64,000 nt of DNA from Luteimonas cucumeris (GCF_007830035.1 NZ_VLKN01000001.1:434001-498000); one strand, 5' to 3'; counted from the stretch's first letter, positions 32,651 through 41,233 are shown. The notes: generated by a model not told the origin, from the letters alone. Made by a program: numbers and translations.

Positions 32651-34018
32651 ATGAGCAAACTGCATATCCTGGGCGTGGCGGGAACCTTCATGGGCGGCGT
32701 CGCGGCACTGGCGCGCGAACTCGGCCATGACGTCGAAGGCAGCGACCAGGCGATCTACCCGCCGATGTCGACGCAACTGGAAAGGCTGGGCATCGCGTTG
32801 AAGCAGGGCTATGCGCCCGACAACATCTCGCCGGACTGCGACGAGATCGTGATCGGCAACGCACTGTCGCGCGGCAACGCCGCAGTCGAGTACGTGCTCG
32901 ATGCCGGGCTGAAGTACACTTCGGGCGCCGAATGGTTGCGCGAGCACGTGCTGCCGGGGCGCGAGACGATCGCCGTCGCCGGCACGCACGGCAAGACCAC
33001 GACCACCACGATCCTCACTTACCTGCTGCATGCGGCGGGACGCGAGCCCGGTTTCCTGATCGGCGGCGTCGCCGAGGATTTCGGCGTGTCCGCGCGGATC
33101 GGCACGGGCCGCGAATTCGTGGTGGAGGCCGATGAATACGACACCGCGTTCTTCGACAAGCGCAGCAAGTTCGTGCATTACCGGCCGACGGTGGCGATCC
33201 TCAACAACCTCGAATACGACCACGCCGACATCTTCCCGGACGTGGCTGCGATCCAGCGCCAGTTCCACCATCTGGTCCGTACCGTGCCCGGACGCGGCCG
33301 GCTGATCGTCAACGGCGAGGACGAGCGCCTCGCCGAAGTGCTGGCGATGGGCTGCTGGACGCCGCTGGAAACCTTCGGACTCGGCGCCGGTTTCGACTGG
33401 AGCGCACGCCTGCTCAACGACGACGGCAGCGCGTTCGCGGTCGTGCATCGCGGTGTGGAGATAGGCGTGGTGCGTTGGCCGCTGCTGGGCCGCCACAACG
33501 TGATGAACGCGCTGGCGGCACTGGCTGCCTGCGATGCGGTCGGCGTGGAGATCGCCGCCGTCATTCCCGCGCTGACCGCATTCCGCAGCGTCAAGCGCCG
33601 CCTGGAAGTGCTCGGCGAGATCGACGGCATCACCGTCTACGACGACTTCGCCCACCATCCCACTGCGATCGCGACCACGCTGGCCGGCCTGCGCGCCCGC
33701 GTCGGCAACGCGCGCATCGTGGTGGCGATGGAACCGCGCAGCAATTCGATGCGCCTGGGCGCACATGCCGATGCGCTGGCGCCGTCATTGAATGCGGCCG
33801 ATGCGGTGATATTCCTGCAGCGGCCGGAACTGGCGTGGGATGCCGGCAGGGTAGTGGCGGCGATGCGCGGCGATGCGCGCACGGCGGGCGATGTCGATGC
33901 GCTGGTCGTCATGTTGCGTGGGCTGGCGGCGCGTGGCGACCATGTCGTGTTCATGTCCAATGGCGGTTTTGATGGGGCGCCGCGGAGGTTTCTCGAGGCG
34001 TTGAGAGTTTCCGCCTGA
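32651..34018 (+). CDS. mpl: UDP-N-acetylmuramate:L-Ala-gamma-D-Glu-meso-Dap ligase
   Basis: Murein recycling: joins UDP-MurNAc with the recovered tripeptide. The product is 455 residues, typical of Mpl. The N-terminal MurC-like domain begins LHILGVAGTFMGG, and the ATP P-loop is GTHGKTTTTT at 111-120. The central motif VEADEYDTAFFDKRSKFVHY is characteristic of Mpl rather than MurC. C-terminal ligase domain: VYDDFAHHPTAI. No clear Shine-Dalgarno precedes the ATG at 32651, which directly follows the repeat 32546-32632. After the gene comes a 485-nt gap with repeats. Confidence 0.95.
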   Translation: MSKLHILGVAGTFMGGVAALARELGHDVEGSDQAIYPPMSTQLERLGIALKQGYAPDNISPDCDEIVIGNALSRGNAAVEYVLDAGLKYTSGAEWLREHVLPGRETIAVAGTHGKTTTTTILTYLLHAAGREPGFLIGGVAEDFGVSARIGTGREFVVEADEYDTAFFDKRSKFVHYRPTVAILNNLEYDHADIFPDVAAIQRQFHHLVRTVPGRGRLIVNGEDERLAEVLAMGCWTPLETFGLGAGFDWSARLLNDDGSAFAVVHRGVEIGVVRWPLLGRHNVMNALAALAACDAVGVEIAAVIPALTAFRSVKRRLEVLGEIDGITVYDDFAHHPTAIATTLAGLRARVGNARIVVAMEPRSNSMRLGAHADALAPSLNAADAVIFLQRPELAWDAGRVVAAMRGDARTAGDVDALVVMLRGLAARGDHVVFMSNGGFDGAPRRFLEALRVSA

Positions 34019-34503
34019 GGTTTTGAAGTTTGCGGTTGATGCCCGCCGAGGCGATAGCGGGCACGAGCGCGGTGAGAGTTGTGCGATTGCACACTTGTTG
34101 CTGTTGCTAGTACTGGTGCTTCTAGCTGTCATCCCCGCGAAGGCGGGGATCCACAGACTTGGCTTTACTGACGGAGCAAAGCTTCCGCCCGCTGCGCGTG
34201 CGGGTCACTTTCTTTTGCTGACCCAAAAGAAAGTAACCAAAGAAAAGGGTCTTCCCCGATCAGAGCTAACGTTGCGGTTGATAGTCCTCGGAGATTTTCC
34301 GACTCGCCCTCCTGGCTCGGTCGGAAAACGGCGCACATCCATGTGCGCCGCCCTCCGGGTCTGCGGACATGCACGATGCATGATAGGGAAGAGCGGAGCA
34401 GGAGCAGGAGCGAAAAACGCGAGTGGGGTTCTGTGGGCTGAATGGGCGGCAGCTCATGCTTCGGAAGAAGCCAAAACGCGCGCAACCTGCTTACACTGCC
34501 GGC
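34019..34503. repeat. 485-nt non-coding stretch with dispersed repeats
   Basis: No gene is supported here. It holds one arm of the cccggc-type repeat (34128-34153, gtcatccccgcgaaggcggg) and a perfect inverted repeat ACTTTCTTTTG-CTGACC-CAAAAGAAAGT (34207-34234), which is followed by the related word AACCAAAGAAAAG. The same design recurs at 50336-50367 with a 13-bp stem. The rest (34260-34440) is mixed sequence with a gcgcacatccatgtgcgcc palindrome, also in no reading frame of note. It is probably a dispersed repeat block typical of this family of genomes. Confidence 0.75.
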
Positions 34504-35082
34504 ATGGCGAACACCGAATCGCTGCCGCTGTTTCCCCTGCACACCGTACTGCTGCCCGGTGCTCCGCTCGGTCTTCGCATATTCGAGCCCCGGTATCTGG
34601 ACATGGTGCGCGACTGCAGCCACAGAAATGCCGGCTTCGGTGTGTGCCTGATCCTGGAGGGCGAGGAAGTCGGCGTGCCGGCCAGCACGGCGGCTTTCGG
34701 CACCGAGGCGCGGATCGAGGATTTCGGCAGCACCGACAATGGGCTGCTGACACTGCAGGTGCGCGGTGCGCGCCGTTTCCACGTGCGCCAGACGCGGGTA
34801 CGCGACAACGGCCTGATCGTCGGCGACATCGAGTGGCTGGTGCGCGATCCGGACGACGAGATACAGCCGCAGCACGGTCTGCTGGCGACCCTGTTGTCGA
34901 ACCTGCTCGACCAGATCGGTGGCGAGCACGCCAAGGCACCGAGGGCGCGCTTCGATGAAGCCGCCTGGGTCGGCTGGCGGCTGGCCGAACTGCTGCCGCT
35001 GGACGATGCACGCCGGCAATCGCTGCTGCAGCAGGATGATCCGCACCTGCGACTTGATCGCCTGCTGGAGTTGATCCAGTGA
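34504..35082 (+). CDS. LON N-terminal substrate-binding domain protein
   Basis: A 192-residue protein made almost only of the Lon N-terminal (LAN/PUA-like) domain: SLPLFPLHTVLLPGAPLGLRIFEPRYLDMV, then GFGVCLILEGEEVG and LQVRGARRFHVRQTRV. There is no AAA+ or protease part, so it is a stand-alone LON-N protein, a group of uncertain function that may bind substrates or other proteins. The start MANTESL at 34504 was chosen because homology begins at residue 6; the preceding in-frame codons lie in the repeat block. Promoter not identified. Confidence 0.88.
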   Translation: MANTESLPLFPLHTVLLPGAPLGLRIFEPRYLDMVRDCSHRNAGFGVCLILEGEEVGVPASTAAFGTEARIEDFGSTDNGLLTLQVRGARRFHVRQTRVRDNGLIVGDIEWLVRDPDDEIQPQHGLLATLLSNLLDQIGGEHAKAPRARFDEAAWVGWRLAELLPLDDARRQSLLQQDDPHLRLDRLLELIQ

Positions 35083-35145
35083 AGCAGCCTCGGTAGAGCG
35101 AAGCCGCTGCTCTGCAACGCGGCGCGTCGCTGGGCGATGGCGGCG

Positions 35146-37134
35146 TCAATCGCCGGTGCGTACCCGCAGAATCCTGTTGCCAGTACGTGGATGGGCTTCT
35201 TCGCGCACGTCGCTGCCGTGCAGGGCCTTGCGCAGTTCGTCATGCGCGGCGCTTGGATCCTGCTGCGGCTGCCACAGTCCGGCCACGTCGAACGGCCGCA
35301 CGTAATGCAGTGTCTGCGTGGTGCCGATCCACAACGGCGTGCCGTCGTGCAGCCGTGCCGGCGCCTGCCACAGCCGCAACGCGTACTGCTGCTTGCCGTC
35401 GCTGCCCGGATGCAGCATCAGCAGGGCCTCGGCATGGCCGTCCAGCGTGGCCGGCAGCACCGGTTGCTGCAGTGGCGACGTGTCGTCGTCGAGCAGGCCG
35501 AGGGTCGCGACCCAGTCTGCCTGCGACTGCACGCGCCAGCCGGCGGCTTCCAGCTGCGAACGCAGCGGTTGCAGCGGGCCGGCAACCTGCAGGTCCAGCG
35601 GCCAGGCCAGGCTTGACGAGTGCTCGTTGCGGCGCGTCGGCAGCGTGGTCCAGTCGTGCCGCCACCAGTCTTCCATCGCCAGCGTGTGTGCCGGCGGTGC
35701 CGGCACGAACTGCGCCAGCAGGCGTTCCGACTCACGCGGTGTGTGCCACAGCACCGCCACCAGGAAAGTGCCGTAGAACAAGGCGGCCAGCGGCCGCATC
35801 AGGAACGAGCGCGCCACGTGCCGTCGGTAGGCGATGCCCAGTGCCAGCAGCCACGCCACGCCGAACAACATGCCGCCGGCGATGTCACTGAGCCAGTGCG
35901 CGCCCAGGTACAGTCGCGCGAAGCCCAGCAGTGTCACTACCACGCCGCTCAGCAGGTACGGCCAGACGCGACGGCGGCCAGGCAGTTCGCGCGCGATCAA
36001 TACCGCGAAGAAGCCCAGCGTGATCGTGGTCATCGTCACCGCGATCGAAGGAAAGCCGAAACCGCTCGGCGCGGTCGGTGGTCGCGGCATGTCGACCACC
36101 GCGCCAAGCAGCGCGGTCAGTGCCAGGCCGAACACCAGCGCGCCCAGCCAGTGGGCAGCGGCCATCCAGCGCTTGCGCCACAGCAGCCACGCCAGCGCCA
36201 CCACGGAGGCAGGCACGAGTACCTGCGCGTCGCCGATCGAGGCCAGTGACGCCATCAACTGGTCGGCGAGGGGATTGCGCAGCAACGACATGGCATCGTA
36301 GATGCTGCGGTCGATCGCCAGCGGTCCACCGCGTGCGAGCAGTGCCGCGAGCCAGGCGAACCAGGCCCAGCCGATCGCCAGCAGGCAGGCCGCCAGCAGG
36401 ACCAGCGATGTCGATTCGGGCCGGTTCGGATCGATCAGTGCGGCCGCATAACGGCCCAGTCGTGGGTGCGCATGGGTCCATTTCAGGGCGCGCGCCAGCA
36501 GGTTGTTGGCATGGTCGGCGAACCAGCGATAGGTATAGAGCACGACCGCCCAGACCAGCGCCAGCGCCGCCAGCAGCGTGAACAGCACGATCGCCAGTTT
36601 GTCGGCGACTGCAGCGACGGCGTCGTAGGAGGCGCCGAAGATCCAGCCCGGCGCCAGGAACGCCGCGGCCCACGCCACGCAGGCGACCAGGCTGGCGGGC
36701 AGGTAGCGTTTCAATGGCATCCGCAGCATGCCCGCGATCGCCGGCACGAACGGCCGCACCGCGCCGACGAAACGCGCGATGAGGATGCCCATGCTGCCGT
36801 GGCGGCGGAACAGCCGCTCGCCGCGTGCGAGCAGCTGCGGATAGCGACGGAACAACCATTGTTCGCTCAGGTGCGGCCCCCAGCGATGGCCGATCCAGTA
36901 GCTCAGTCCGTCGCCGGCGAAGGCGCCGATGGCCGCGCAGGCCAGGGCATATGAGCCATCGATGTGGCCCAGGCCGATCAACGCGCCGACTGCGAACAGC
37001 AATGGCAGGGCCGGTACCGCGATGCCGACTACCGCCAGCGCATCGCAGAACGCGATCGCGGCGATCAACAGCCCGGCAGCGTGCGGATGCGCGCTGATCC
37101 AGGCGACCAGACTATCTAACCAGGCAGTGGGCAT
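35146..37134 (-). CDS. DedA - PAP2 phosphatase - LssY-C fusion membrane protein
   Basis: A 662-residue polytopic protein with three domains. Residues about 20-180 are DedA/SNARE-associated (AIGAFAGDGLSYWIGHRWGP, RFVGAVRPFVPAIAGM). About 280-440 are a PAP2 phosphatase with MPRPPTAPSGFGFPS, then LYLGAHWLSDIAGG, containing the catalytic signature residues. The C-terminal 170 residues are a soluble LssY-C domain (GIRV-like region WVATLGLLDDD ... TPLWIGTTQTLHYV). A perfect TATAAT (37141-37146) ends 6 nt before the ATG at 37134, so translation may be leaderless; a start 8 codons upstream is then not transcribed. Likely role: lipid-head-group or undecaprenyl-phosphate metabolism. Confidence 0.87.
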   Translation of the reverse strand: MPTAWLDSLVAWISAHPHAAGLLIAAIAFCDALAVVGIAVPALPLLFAVGALIGLGHIDGSYALACAAIGAFAGDGLSYWIGHRWGPHLSEQWLFRRYPQLLARGERLFRRHGSMGILIARFVGAVRPFVPAIAGMLRMPLKRYLPASLVACVAWAAAFLAPGWIFGASYDAVAAVADKLAIVLFTLLAALALVWAVVLYTYRWFADHANNLLARALKWTHAHPRLGRYAAALIDPNRPESTSLVLLAACLLAIGWAWFAWLAALLARGGPLAIDRSIYDAMSLLRNPLADQLMASLASIGDAQVLVPASVVALAWLLWRKRWMAAAHWLGALVFGLALTALLGAVVDMPRPPTAPSGFGFPSIAVTMTTITLGFFAVLIARELPGRRRVWPYLLSGVVVTLLGFARLYLGAHWLSDIAGGMLFGVAWLLALGIAYRRHVARSFLMRPLAALFYGTFLVAVLWHTPRESERLLAQFVPAPPAHTLAMEDWWRHDWTTLPTRRNEHSSSLAWPLDLQVAGPLQPLRSQLEAAGWRVQSQADWVATLGLLDDDTSPLQQPVLPATLDGHAEALLMLHPGSDGKQQYALRLWQAPARLHDGTPLWIGTTQTLHYVRPFDVAGLWQPQQDPSAAHDELRKALHGSDVREEAHPRTGNRILRVRTGD

Positions 37135-37140
37135 CGGCCG

Positions 37141-37146
37141 ATTATA
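37141..37146 (-). promoter_or_regulatory. candidate -10 box (TATAAT) of the DedA-PAP2 gene
   Basis: A consensus TATAAT ends 6 nt before the chosen ATG. No good -35 is seen at 17 nt. If used, the mRNA would start at or near the ATG. Confidence 0.4.
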
Positions 37147-37302
37147 GGGAAGCCGCATGAATCGCCGCGCGGCCGATGCACGTTTGTCGAGCGGTGCCAC
37201 ACTCCGCGAACAGCATGGCGAAGGACGCATGCGTGGCTTTAGAGAGCTTGCTCATGCAGCGGGGTTTACACTCCGCGCACCACTCGATACCCGGTCTCCG
37301 TC

Positions 37303-38121
37303 ATGACCACGCTGTCTGGAAAAACTCTTTTCATCACCGGCGCGTCGCGCGGGATCGGCCTGGCCATCGCGGTGCGCGCCGCGCGCGACGGCGCCAACAT
37401 CGCCATCGCCGCGAAATCGACCGTGCCCAACCCGAAGTTGCCCGGCACCATCCACGACGCCGCGCAGGCGGTCGAGGCGGCCGGTGGCCGCGCCTTGGCG
37501 CTGAAATGCGACATCCGCGAGGAAGACGAAGTCCGCGCCGCGGTCGCCGCGACCGTCGACGCCTTCGGCGGTATCGACATCCTGGTCAACAACGCCAGCG
37601 CGATCTGGCTGCGCGGTGCGCTGGATACGCCGATGAAACGCTTCGACCTGATGCAGCAGGTCAATGCGCGCGGGAGTTTCCTGTGCGCGCAGGCCTGCCT
37701 GCCGCATCTGCTGCAGGCACCGAACCCGCACATCCTCACGCTGGCGCCGCCGCCATCGCTGGACCCGAAATGGTGGGCACCCCACGCTGGCTACACGTTG
37801 GCCAAGATGGGGATGAGCTTCGTCACCCTCGGGCTGGCCGGCGAGTTCGGGCCGCAGGGCGTGGCGGTGAATGCGCTGTGGCCGCGCACGCTGATCGCGA
37901 CCGATGCGCTCAACATGATTCCCGGCGTGAACCTCGCCAATGCGCGCAGGCCTGAGATCATGGCCGATGCCGCGCATGCCGTACTGGTCAGGCCGGCCAG
38001 CGGCTTCAGCGGCCGCTTCCTGATCGACGACGAAGTGCTGCGCGAAGCCGGCGTCACCGACCTGTCGCAGTACGCCGTCGATCCCTCGCAACCCCTGCTG
38101 CCCGACCTGTTCCTGGATTGA
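37303..38121 (+). CDS. SDR family oxidoreductase (HSDL2-like)
   Basis: A 272-residue short-chain dehydrogenase/reductase. Cofactor motif FITGASRGIGLAIA at 10-23, NNAS near 96-99, and a YTLAKMGMS active-site segment with the YxxxK pair. The insert AAKSTVPNPKLPGTIHDAAQ after the first strand is the signature of the HSDL2-like group. The ATG follows no obvious Shine-Dalgarno. The substrate is unknown; related bacterial proteins are annotated as NAD(P)-dependent oxidoreductases. It is followed after 66 nt by a glyoxalase-fold gene on the same strand, possibly co-transcribed. Confidence 0.88.
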   Translation: MTTLSGKTLFITGASRGIGLAIAVRAARDGANIAIAAKSTVPNPKLPGTIHDAAQAVEAAGGRALALKCDIREEDEVRAAVAATVDAFGGIDILVNNASAIWLRGALDTPMKRFDLMQQVNARGSFLCAQACLPHLLQAPNPHILTLAPPPSLDPKWWAPHAGYTLAKMGMSFVTLGLAGEFGPQGVAVNALWPRTLIATDALNMIPGVNLANARRPEIMADAAHAVLVRPASGFSGRFLIDDEVLREAGVTDLSQYAVDPSQPLLPDLFLD

Positions 38122-38187
38122 GTCGATGCAATGCCCTCATCCGGCCACGCGTAGCTGCATGATTCGCCCGCCTATCTGGAGAAACCG

Positions 38188-38607
38188 ATGAAATACCTGC
38201 ACACCATGATCCGCGTCCGCGACATCGACGCCAGCCTGCGTTTTTTCTGCGAAGGGCTCGGCCTGAAGGAGAACCGGCGCATGGAGAACGAGCAGGGCAA
38301 GTACACGCTGGTGTTCCTCGCCGCGCCGGAAACACCCGATGCCGAGATTGAACTGACCTACAACTGGGGCTCGGAAGAGGATTACGGCAGCGCGCGCAAT
38401 TTCGGCCACCTCGCGTTCCGCGTCGACGACATCTATGCCACCTGCGCGCGCCTGCAGTCGATGGGCTATACGATCAACCGCCCGCCGCGCGACGGCCACA
38501 TGGCGTTCGTGCGTTCGCCGGACCTGATCTCCGTGGAGCTGCTGCAGGATGGCCACCTGCCACCGCAGGAACCGTGGGCGTCGATGCCCAATACCGGTGT
38601 CTGGTGA
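38188..38607 (+). CDS. glyoxalase I-like VOC protein
   Basis: A 139-residue vicinal-oxygen-chelate protein closely resembling lactoylglutathione lyase (GloA): [20 protein letters not shown], then IELTYNWG and [10 protein letters not shown], ending with ISVELLQ. Four metal-ligand positions typical of GloA are present (H5, the Glu of IELTYNWG, the His of FGHLAF and the Glu of VELLQ). Detoxification of methylglyoxal with glutathione is the probable reaction. The N-terminus [12 protein letters not shown] and the missing C-terminal extension differ slightly from E. coli GloA, so another VOC function cannot be excluded. Confidence 0.88.
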   Translation: MKYLHTMIRVRDIDASLRFFCEGLGLKENRRMENEQGKYTLVFLAAPETPDAEIELTYNWGSEEDYGSARNFGHLAFRVDDIYATCARLQSMGYTINRPPRDGHMAFVRSPDLISVELLQDGHLPPQEPWASMPNTGVW

Positions 38608-38657
38608 CCTCCTTCCCGGATTCGCAGGAAAGGGGATAACAGCCGACCGGCGGCCGC

Positions 38658-38686
38658 GTTAACACTCGGCCTTCGCGTAACGTCCT
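38658..38686 (+). promoter_or_regulatory. proposed ECF-sigma promoter upstream of the sigma gene
   Basis: GTTAACACTC (38658-38667), 13 nt, CGTCCT (38681-38686), ending 26 nt before the GTG start of the sigma gene. An identical bipartite motif with the same 13-nt spacing occurs at 40361-40389. The AAC-type -35 and CGTC-type -10 are characteristic of ECF promoters, so autoregulation is likely. Confidence 0.7.
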
Positions 38687-38712
38687 GTTGCTGGGCGACA
38701 AGGCAGGACCCG

Positions 38713-39255
38713 GTGATCGAAGCGGCCAGCACCGCGGCATTGGTCGACGTGGCGCGCACCGGCGACGGGCGTGCGATGGACGCGCTGTATCGTCGTTTCG
38801 CGCCGGTGGTGCATGGGATCCTGCTGGCCTACGTGCAGGCAGCGGACGCCGACGACCTGACCCAGGATGTGTTCGAGACCGCCATCAGGCGATTGCACGA
38901 ACTGCGCGACGCGGCCGCCTTCCCCGGTTGGATCATAAGCATCGCGCGACATGCCGCGCTGGACGCGAAACGCCGTCCACAGGCCTTGACCGGCATCGAA
39001 GCGGATCGAACGGCATCGACCGAACGACCCGACGAGCACCTGGAGGCCGAGCGTTCGCTGCGCGCGATCGGCAGCCTGCCCGGTGCCTATCGCGAAACGC
39101 TGCTGCTGCGTCTCGTCGAAGGCCTGACCGGACCGGAGATTGCCGAACGCACGGGACTGACCCCGGGCAGCGTGCGCGTCAACCTGCATCGCGGCATGGC
39201 GATGCTGCGCATGGCGCTGGCGCCGGGCGACGACACGCGAGGAAACGCGGCATGA
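38713..39255 (+). CDS. ECF-family RNA polymerase sigma factor
   Basis: A 180-residue sigma-70 family protein with only regions 2 and 4. Region 2 is ALYRRFAPVVHGILLAYVQA, ADDLTQDVFETAIRRLHEL and GWIISIARHAALDAKR; region 4 is YRETLLLRLVEGLTGPEIAE and TGLTPGSVRVNLHRGMAML. The start is a GTG with AGGA about 5 nt upstream; there is no ATG at a suitable place. The stop overlaps the FecR-like gene (ATGA), so sigma and its presumed regulator are coupled. A repeated bipartite motif at 38658 and 40361 suggests it drives its own operon and the secreted protein at 40474. Confidence 0.9.
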   Translation: MIEAASTAALVDVARTGDGRAMDALYRRFAPVVHGILLAYVQAADADDLTQDVFETAIRRLHELRDAAAFPGWIISIARHAALDAKRRPQALTGIEADRTASTERPDEHLEAERSLRAIGSLPGAYRETLLLRLVEGLTGPEIAERTGLTPGSVRVNLHRGMAMLRMALAPGDDTRGNAA

Positions 39256-40358
39256 ACACGCAAGACGAACCGATTCGCGCCGACGATTACCTGTGGGACC
39301 GCAGTGGCCCTGTGGATGCCGAAGTCGCGCGCCTGGAGCGGTTGCTGGCGCCGTATGCCTTGCGGAACGATCGCCGCAGCACGATGTCGCCGTCGCAGCC
39401 GATGCCGGCAGCGCATGGAAAACGTCGCGCGCGCTGGCGCCGCATCGCGCTGGCCAGCGCCGCCGTCGTGGTGATGTTCGCGATCGGTATCGGTGGCTGG
39501 TATCGGCACCGCCTGCACTGGCCGACGGGACAGGCCTGGCAGTTGTCCGCGGTCAGCGGCCAGGCGCGCATCGACGGCCGCGCCGTGACCGCTGCGGCGG
39601 CGCTCGCATCCGGCAGCCTCCTGGAAACCGGCGACGGTGCCTCGGTACGCCTGCGCGCCGCGCGCATCGGCGAGCTGGTAGTGGGCGAAGACTCGCGTTT
39701 CAGCCTGGTCGCGACGCGCAGTGGGCGCCATCGCGTGCAGTTGCAGCACGGCAGCCTGTGGGCGCGGGTCTGGGCGCCGCCGGGCGCGCTGGGCGTGTCG
39801 ACGCCGGCCACGGACGTCTACGACCTGGGCTGCGAATTCCTGCTGAAGGTGGACGCCGCAGGCCACGGCCAGCTGACCGTGCGCAGCGGCTGGGTGCAGG
39901 TCGACAACCTGCACTGGGAAGTACTGGTGCCGCAGGGCGCGCGCGTCGAACTGCGCGGCGAGCGCATGCCGGGCACGCCTTACGATCTCGGCGCCAGCGC
40001 CTCCTTCATCGCCGCGTTGCACGACATCGATGCACAGGGCCACGCTGTCGCCGCCGATGGCGATGCCGTGCGCAGGCTGGTGGACGCAGCGCGGCCGCAG
40101 GATGCGATCACGCTGCTGTCGTTGTTGATGCGCTATCCGCAGCTGGGCGACGGCCCGGTGTTCGAGCGCCTGGCGCAAATCATGCCCGCCGGCGCGGACG
40201 TGACCCGGGAAGGATTCCGTGCACGCGGCGCCGATGCCTTGAACCCCTGGTGGAACAGCCTGCCGTATCCGCGCATGAAGCGCTGGTGGATGAATTGGCC
40301 GGATGCGTTCGGCGCCCGTGCCGACAATGAAGCGCTGCTCGACGAATCACGCCGCTGA
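39252..40358 (+). CDS. FecR-like transmembrane protein, probable anti-sigma factor
   Basis: A 368-residue protein with a cytoplasmic N-terminus of about 60 residues, one membrane helix (IALASAAVVVMFAIGIGGWY), and a periplasmic FecR domain: LSAVSGQARIDGRAVTAAAA, LLETGDGASVRLRAARIGEL and RHRVQLQHGSLWARVWAP. The C-terminal part is unusual for FecR and has a PWWNSLPYPRMKRWWMNWPD segment rich in Trp. FecR-type proteins act as anti-sigma or sigma regulators, but iron-transport genes are absent here, so the signal is unknown. It overlaps the sigma gene by ATGA. Confidence 0.85.
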   Translation: MNTQDEPIRADDYLWDRSGPVDAEVARLERLLAPYALRNDRRSTMSPSQPMPAAHGKRRARWRRIALASAAVVVMFAIGIGGWYRHRLHWPTGQAWQLSAVSGQARIDGRAVTAAAALASGSLLETGDGASVRLRAARIGELVVGEDSRFSLVATRSGRHRVQLQHGSLWARVWAPPGALGVSTPATDVYDLGCEFLLKVDAAGHGQLTVRSGWVQVDNLHWEVLVPQGARVELRGERMPGTPYDLGASASFIAALHDIDAQGHAVAADGDAVRRLVDAARPQDAITLLSLLMRYPQLGDGPVFERLAQIMPAGADVTREGFRARGADALNPWWNSLPYPRMKRWWMNWPDAFGARADNEALLDESRR

Positions 40359-40360
40359 CG

Positions 40361-40389
40361 GTTAACACTCCGCGCGGCCGCCGCGTCCT
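40361..40389 (+). promoter_or_regulatory. proposed ECF-sigma promoter upstream of the secreted protein
   Basis: GTTAACACTC (40361-40370), 13 nt, CGTCCT (40384-40389), starting 2 nt after the FecR-like stop and ending 84 nt before the ATG of the secreted protein. Same motif and spacing as at 38658-38686. Confidence 0.7.
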
Positions 40390-40473
40390 TCCACTGCGCA
40401 CACCCGTGCCGCGGTCCGGCGGCGGCAGCGTCAAGGCGGCCGAATGGACCTCGAACGCAACCGGAGATGTCCG

Positions 40474-41145
40474 ATGAAACACCTTTCGACAAGAACGCTT
40501 CTGTGCGGCGCGATATTCTCGGTCGCCCTGCTGTTTCCGGTGTCGGTTCTCGCCGGCCCGCCCTTGCTGTGCCATCCGTTCGACACCGCCGGCGCGCCAT
40601 CGCTGGAATGGGGTGGCAAGGGCTGGAACGAAGCGCGCGGCGACTATGACCTCGGCCAACTGGTCGCCAGGACCGATGCCCTGCTGACCGCGCGGACACC
40701 GATCGTTGCAAGGATGGAAACGCTGCGCCGCGCCGCGATCTACGCCAGCCGCGACGGGCAGGTCGCACGTGATCTTGCGGCCAGCCTCGATGCGCGCATC
40801 GCCAAGGCAGGTACGCCCGATGCCAGGGCGCTGGCCTTGTTCGATGCCGGCTACTACGCCGAAACGCTGCAGGACATCGTCCGCCTGCAAGGCTACGACA
40901 TGCCCGGCATCGGCAAGGTCGATGCGCCCGCGCTGCGCGCGATCGTGGCCAAGGGCGATGGCAGCGTCCGCATCGCGCAGGCACTGCAGCTGCGGCCGAC
41001 CGATCCGGGCATGAACTTCGCCGCGGCGCTGGTGGCCAGCGCGGACGAGCGCAAGGCGGACGTCGCCGTACATGCGCGCAGCGCGCGCGCCGGTGCGGAT
41101 CGCGACCGGCTGGTGGCATTGAACCTGGATCAGATCGCACGCTAG
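40474..41145 (+). CDS. secreted protein of unknown function, ECF-linked
   Basis: A 223-residue product. MKHLSTRTLLCGAIFSVALL plus FPVSVLAGPP forms a signal peptide, with cleavage after VLA (about residue 28). The mature part is mostly helical: it has LLCHPFDTAGAPSLEWGG, then repeated Ala-rich helices (TRTDALLTARTPIVARMETLRRAA-like) that resemble a solenoid or TPR-like fold. No known family recognised. It starts 84 nt after the second ECF motif; the ATG at 40474 was chosen because it begins the signal peptide. As the likely direct target of the sigma factor it should be an envelope-stress or surface-related function. Confidence 0.75.
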   Translation: MKHLSTRTLLCGAIFSVALLFPVSVLAGPPLLCHPFDTAGAPSLEWGGKGWNEARGDYDLGQLVARTDALLTARTPIVARMETLRRAAIYASRDGQVARDLAASLDARIAKAGTPDARALALFDAGYYAETLQDIVRLQGYDMPGIGKVDAPALRAIVAKGDGSVRIAQALQLRPTDPGMNFAAALVASADERKADVAVHARSARAGADRDRLVALNLDQIAR

Positions 41146-41212
41146 CCGGCGCACATCATGGTCCGCCTGTCGTTGTGCAGGCGGGCCAGGCCATGGCGGT
41201 GTCGCAGTTACA

Positions 41213-41233
41213 ATTCCGGAAAATTCCCGGAAT
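41213..41233. promoter_or_regulatory. inverted repeat between -10 and start of argD
   Basis: ATTCCGG-N7-CCGGAAT (41213-41219 and 41227-41233), six nt before the GTG of argD. It overlaps a TACAAT (41209-41214) that could be the -10 box. A possible operator, perhaps for an arginine-responsive regulator; no ARG-box consensus is visible. Confidence 0.4.

Noticed and set aside
34157-34440. Possible decayed coding gene in the repeat block after mpl
   Set aside because: No frame has family-like sequence. The stretch shows palindromes and a repeat recurring at 50336, consistent with non-coding repeat material.
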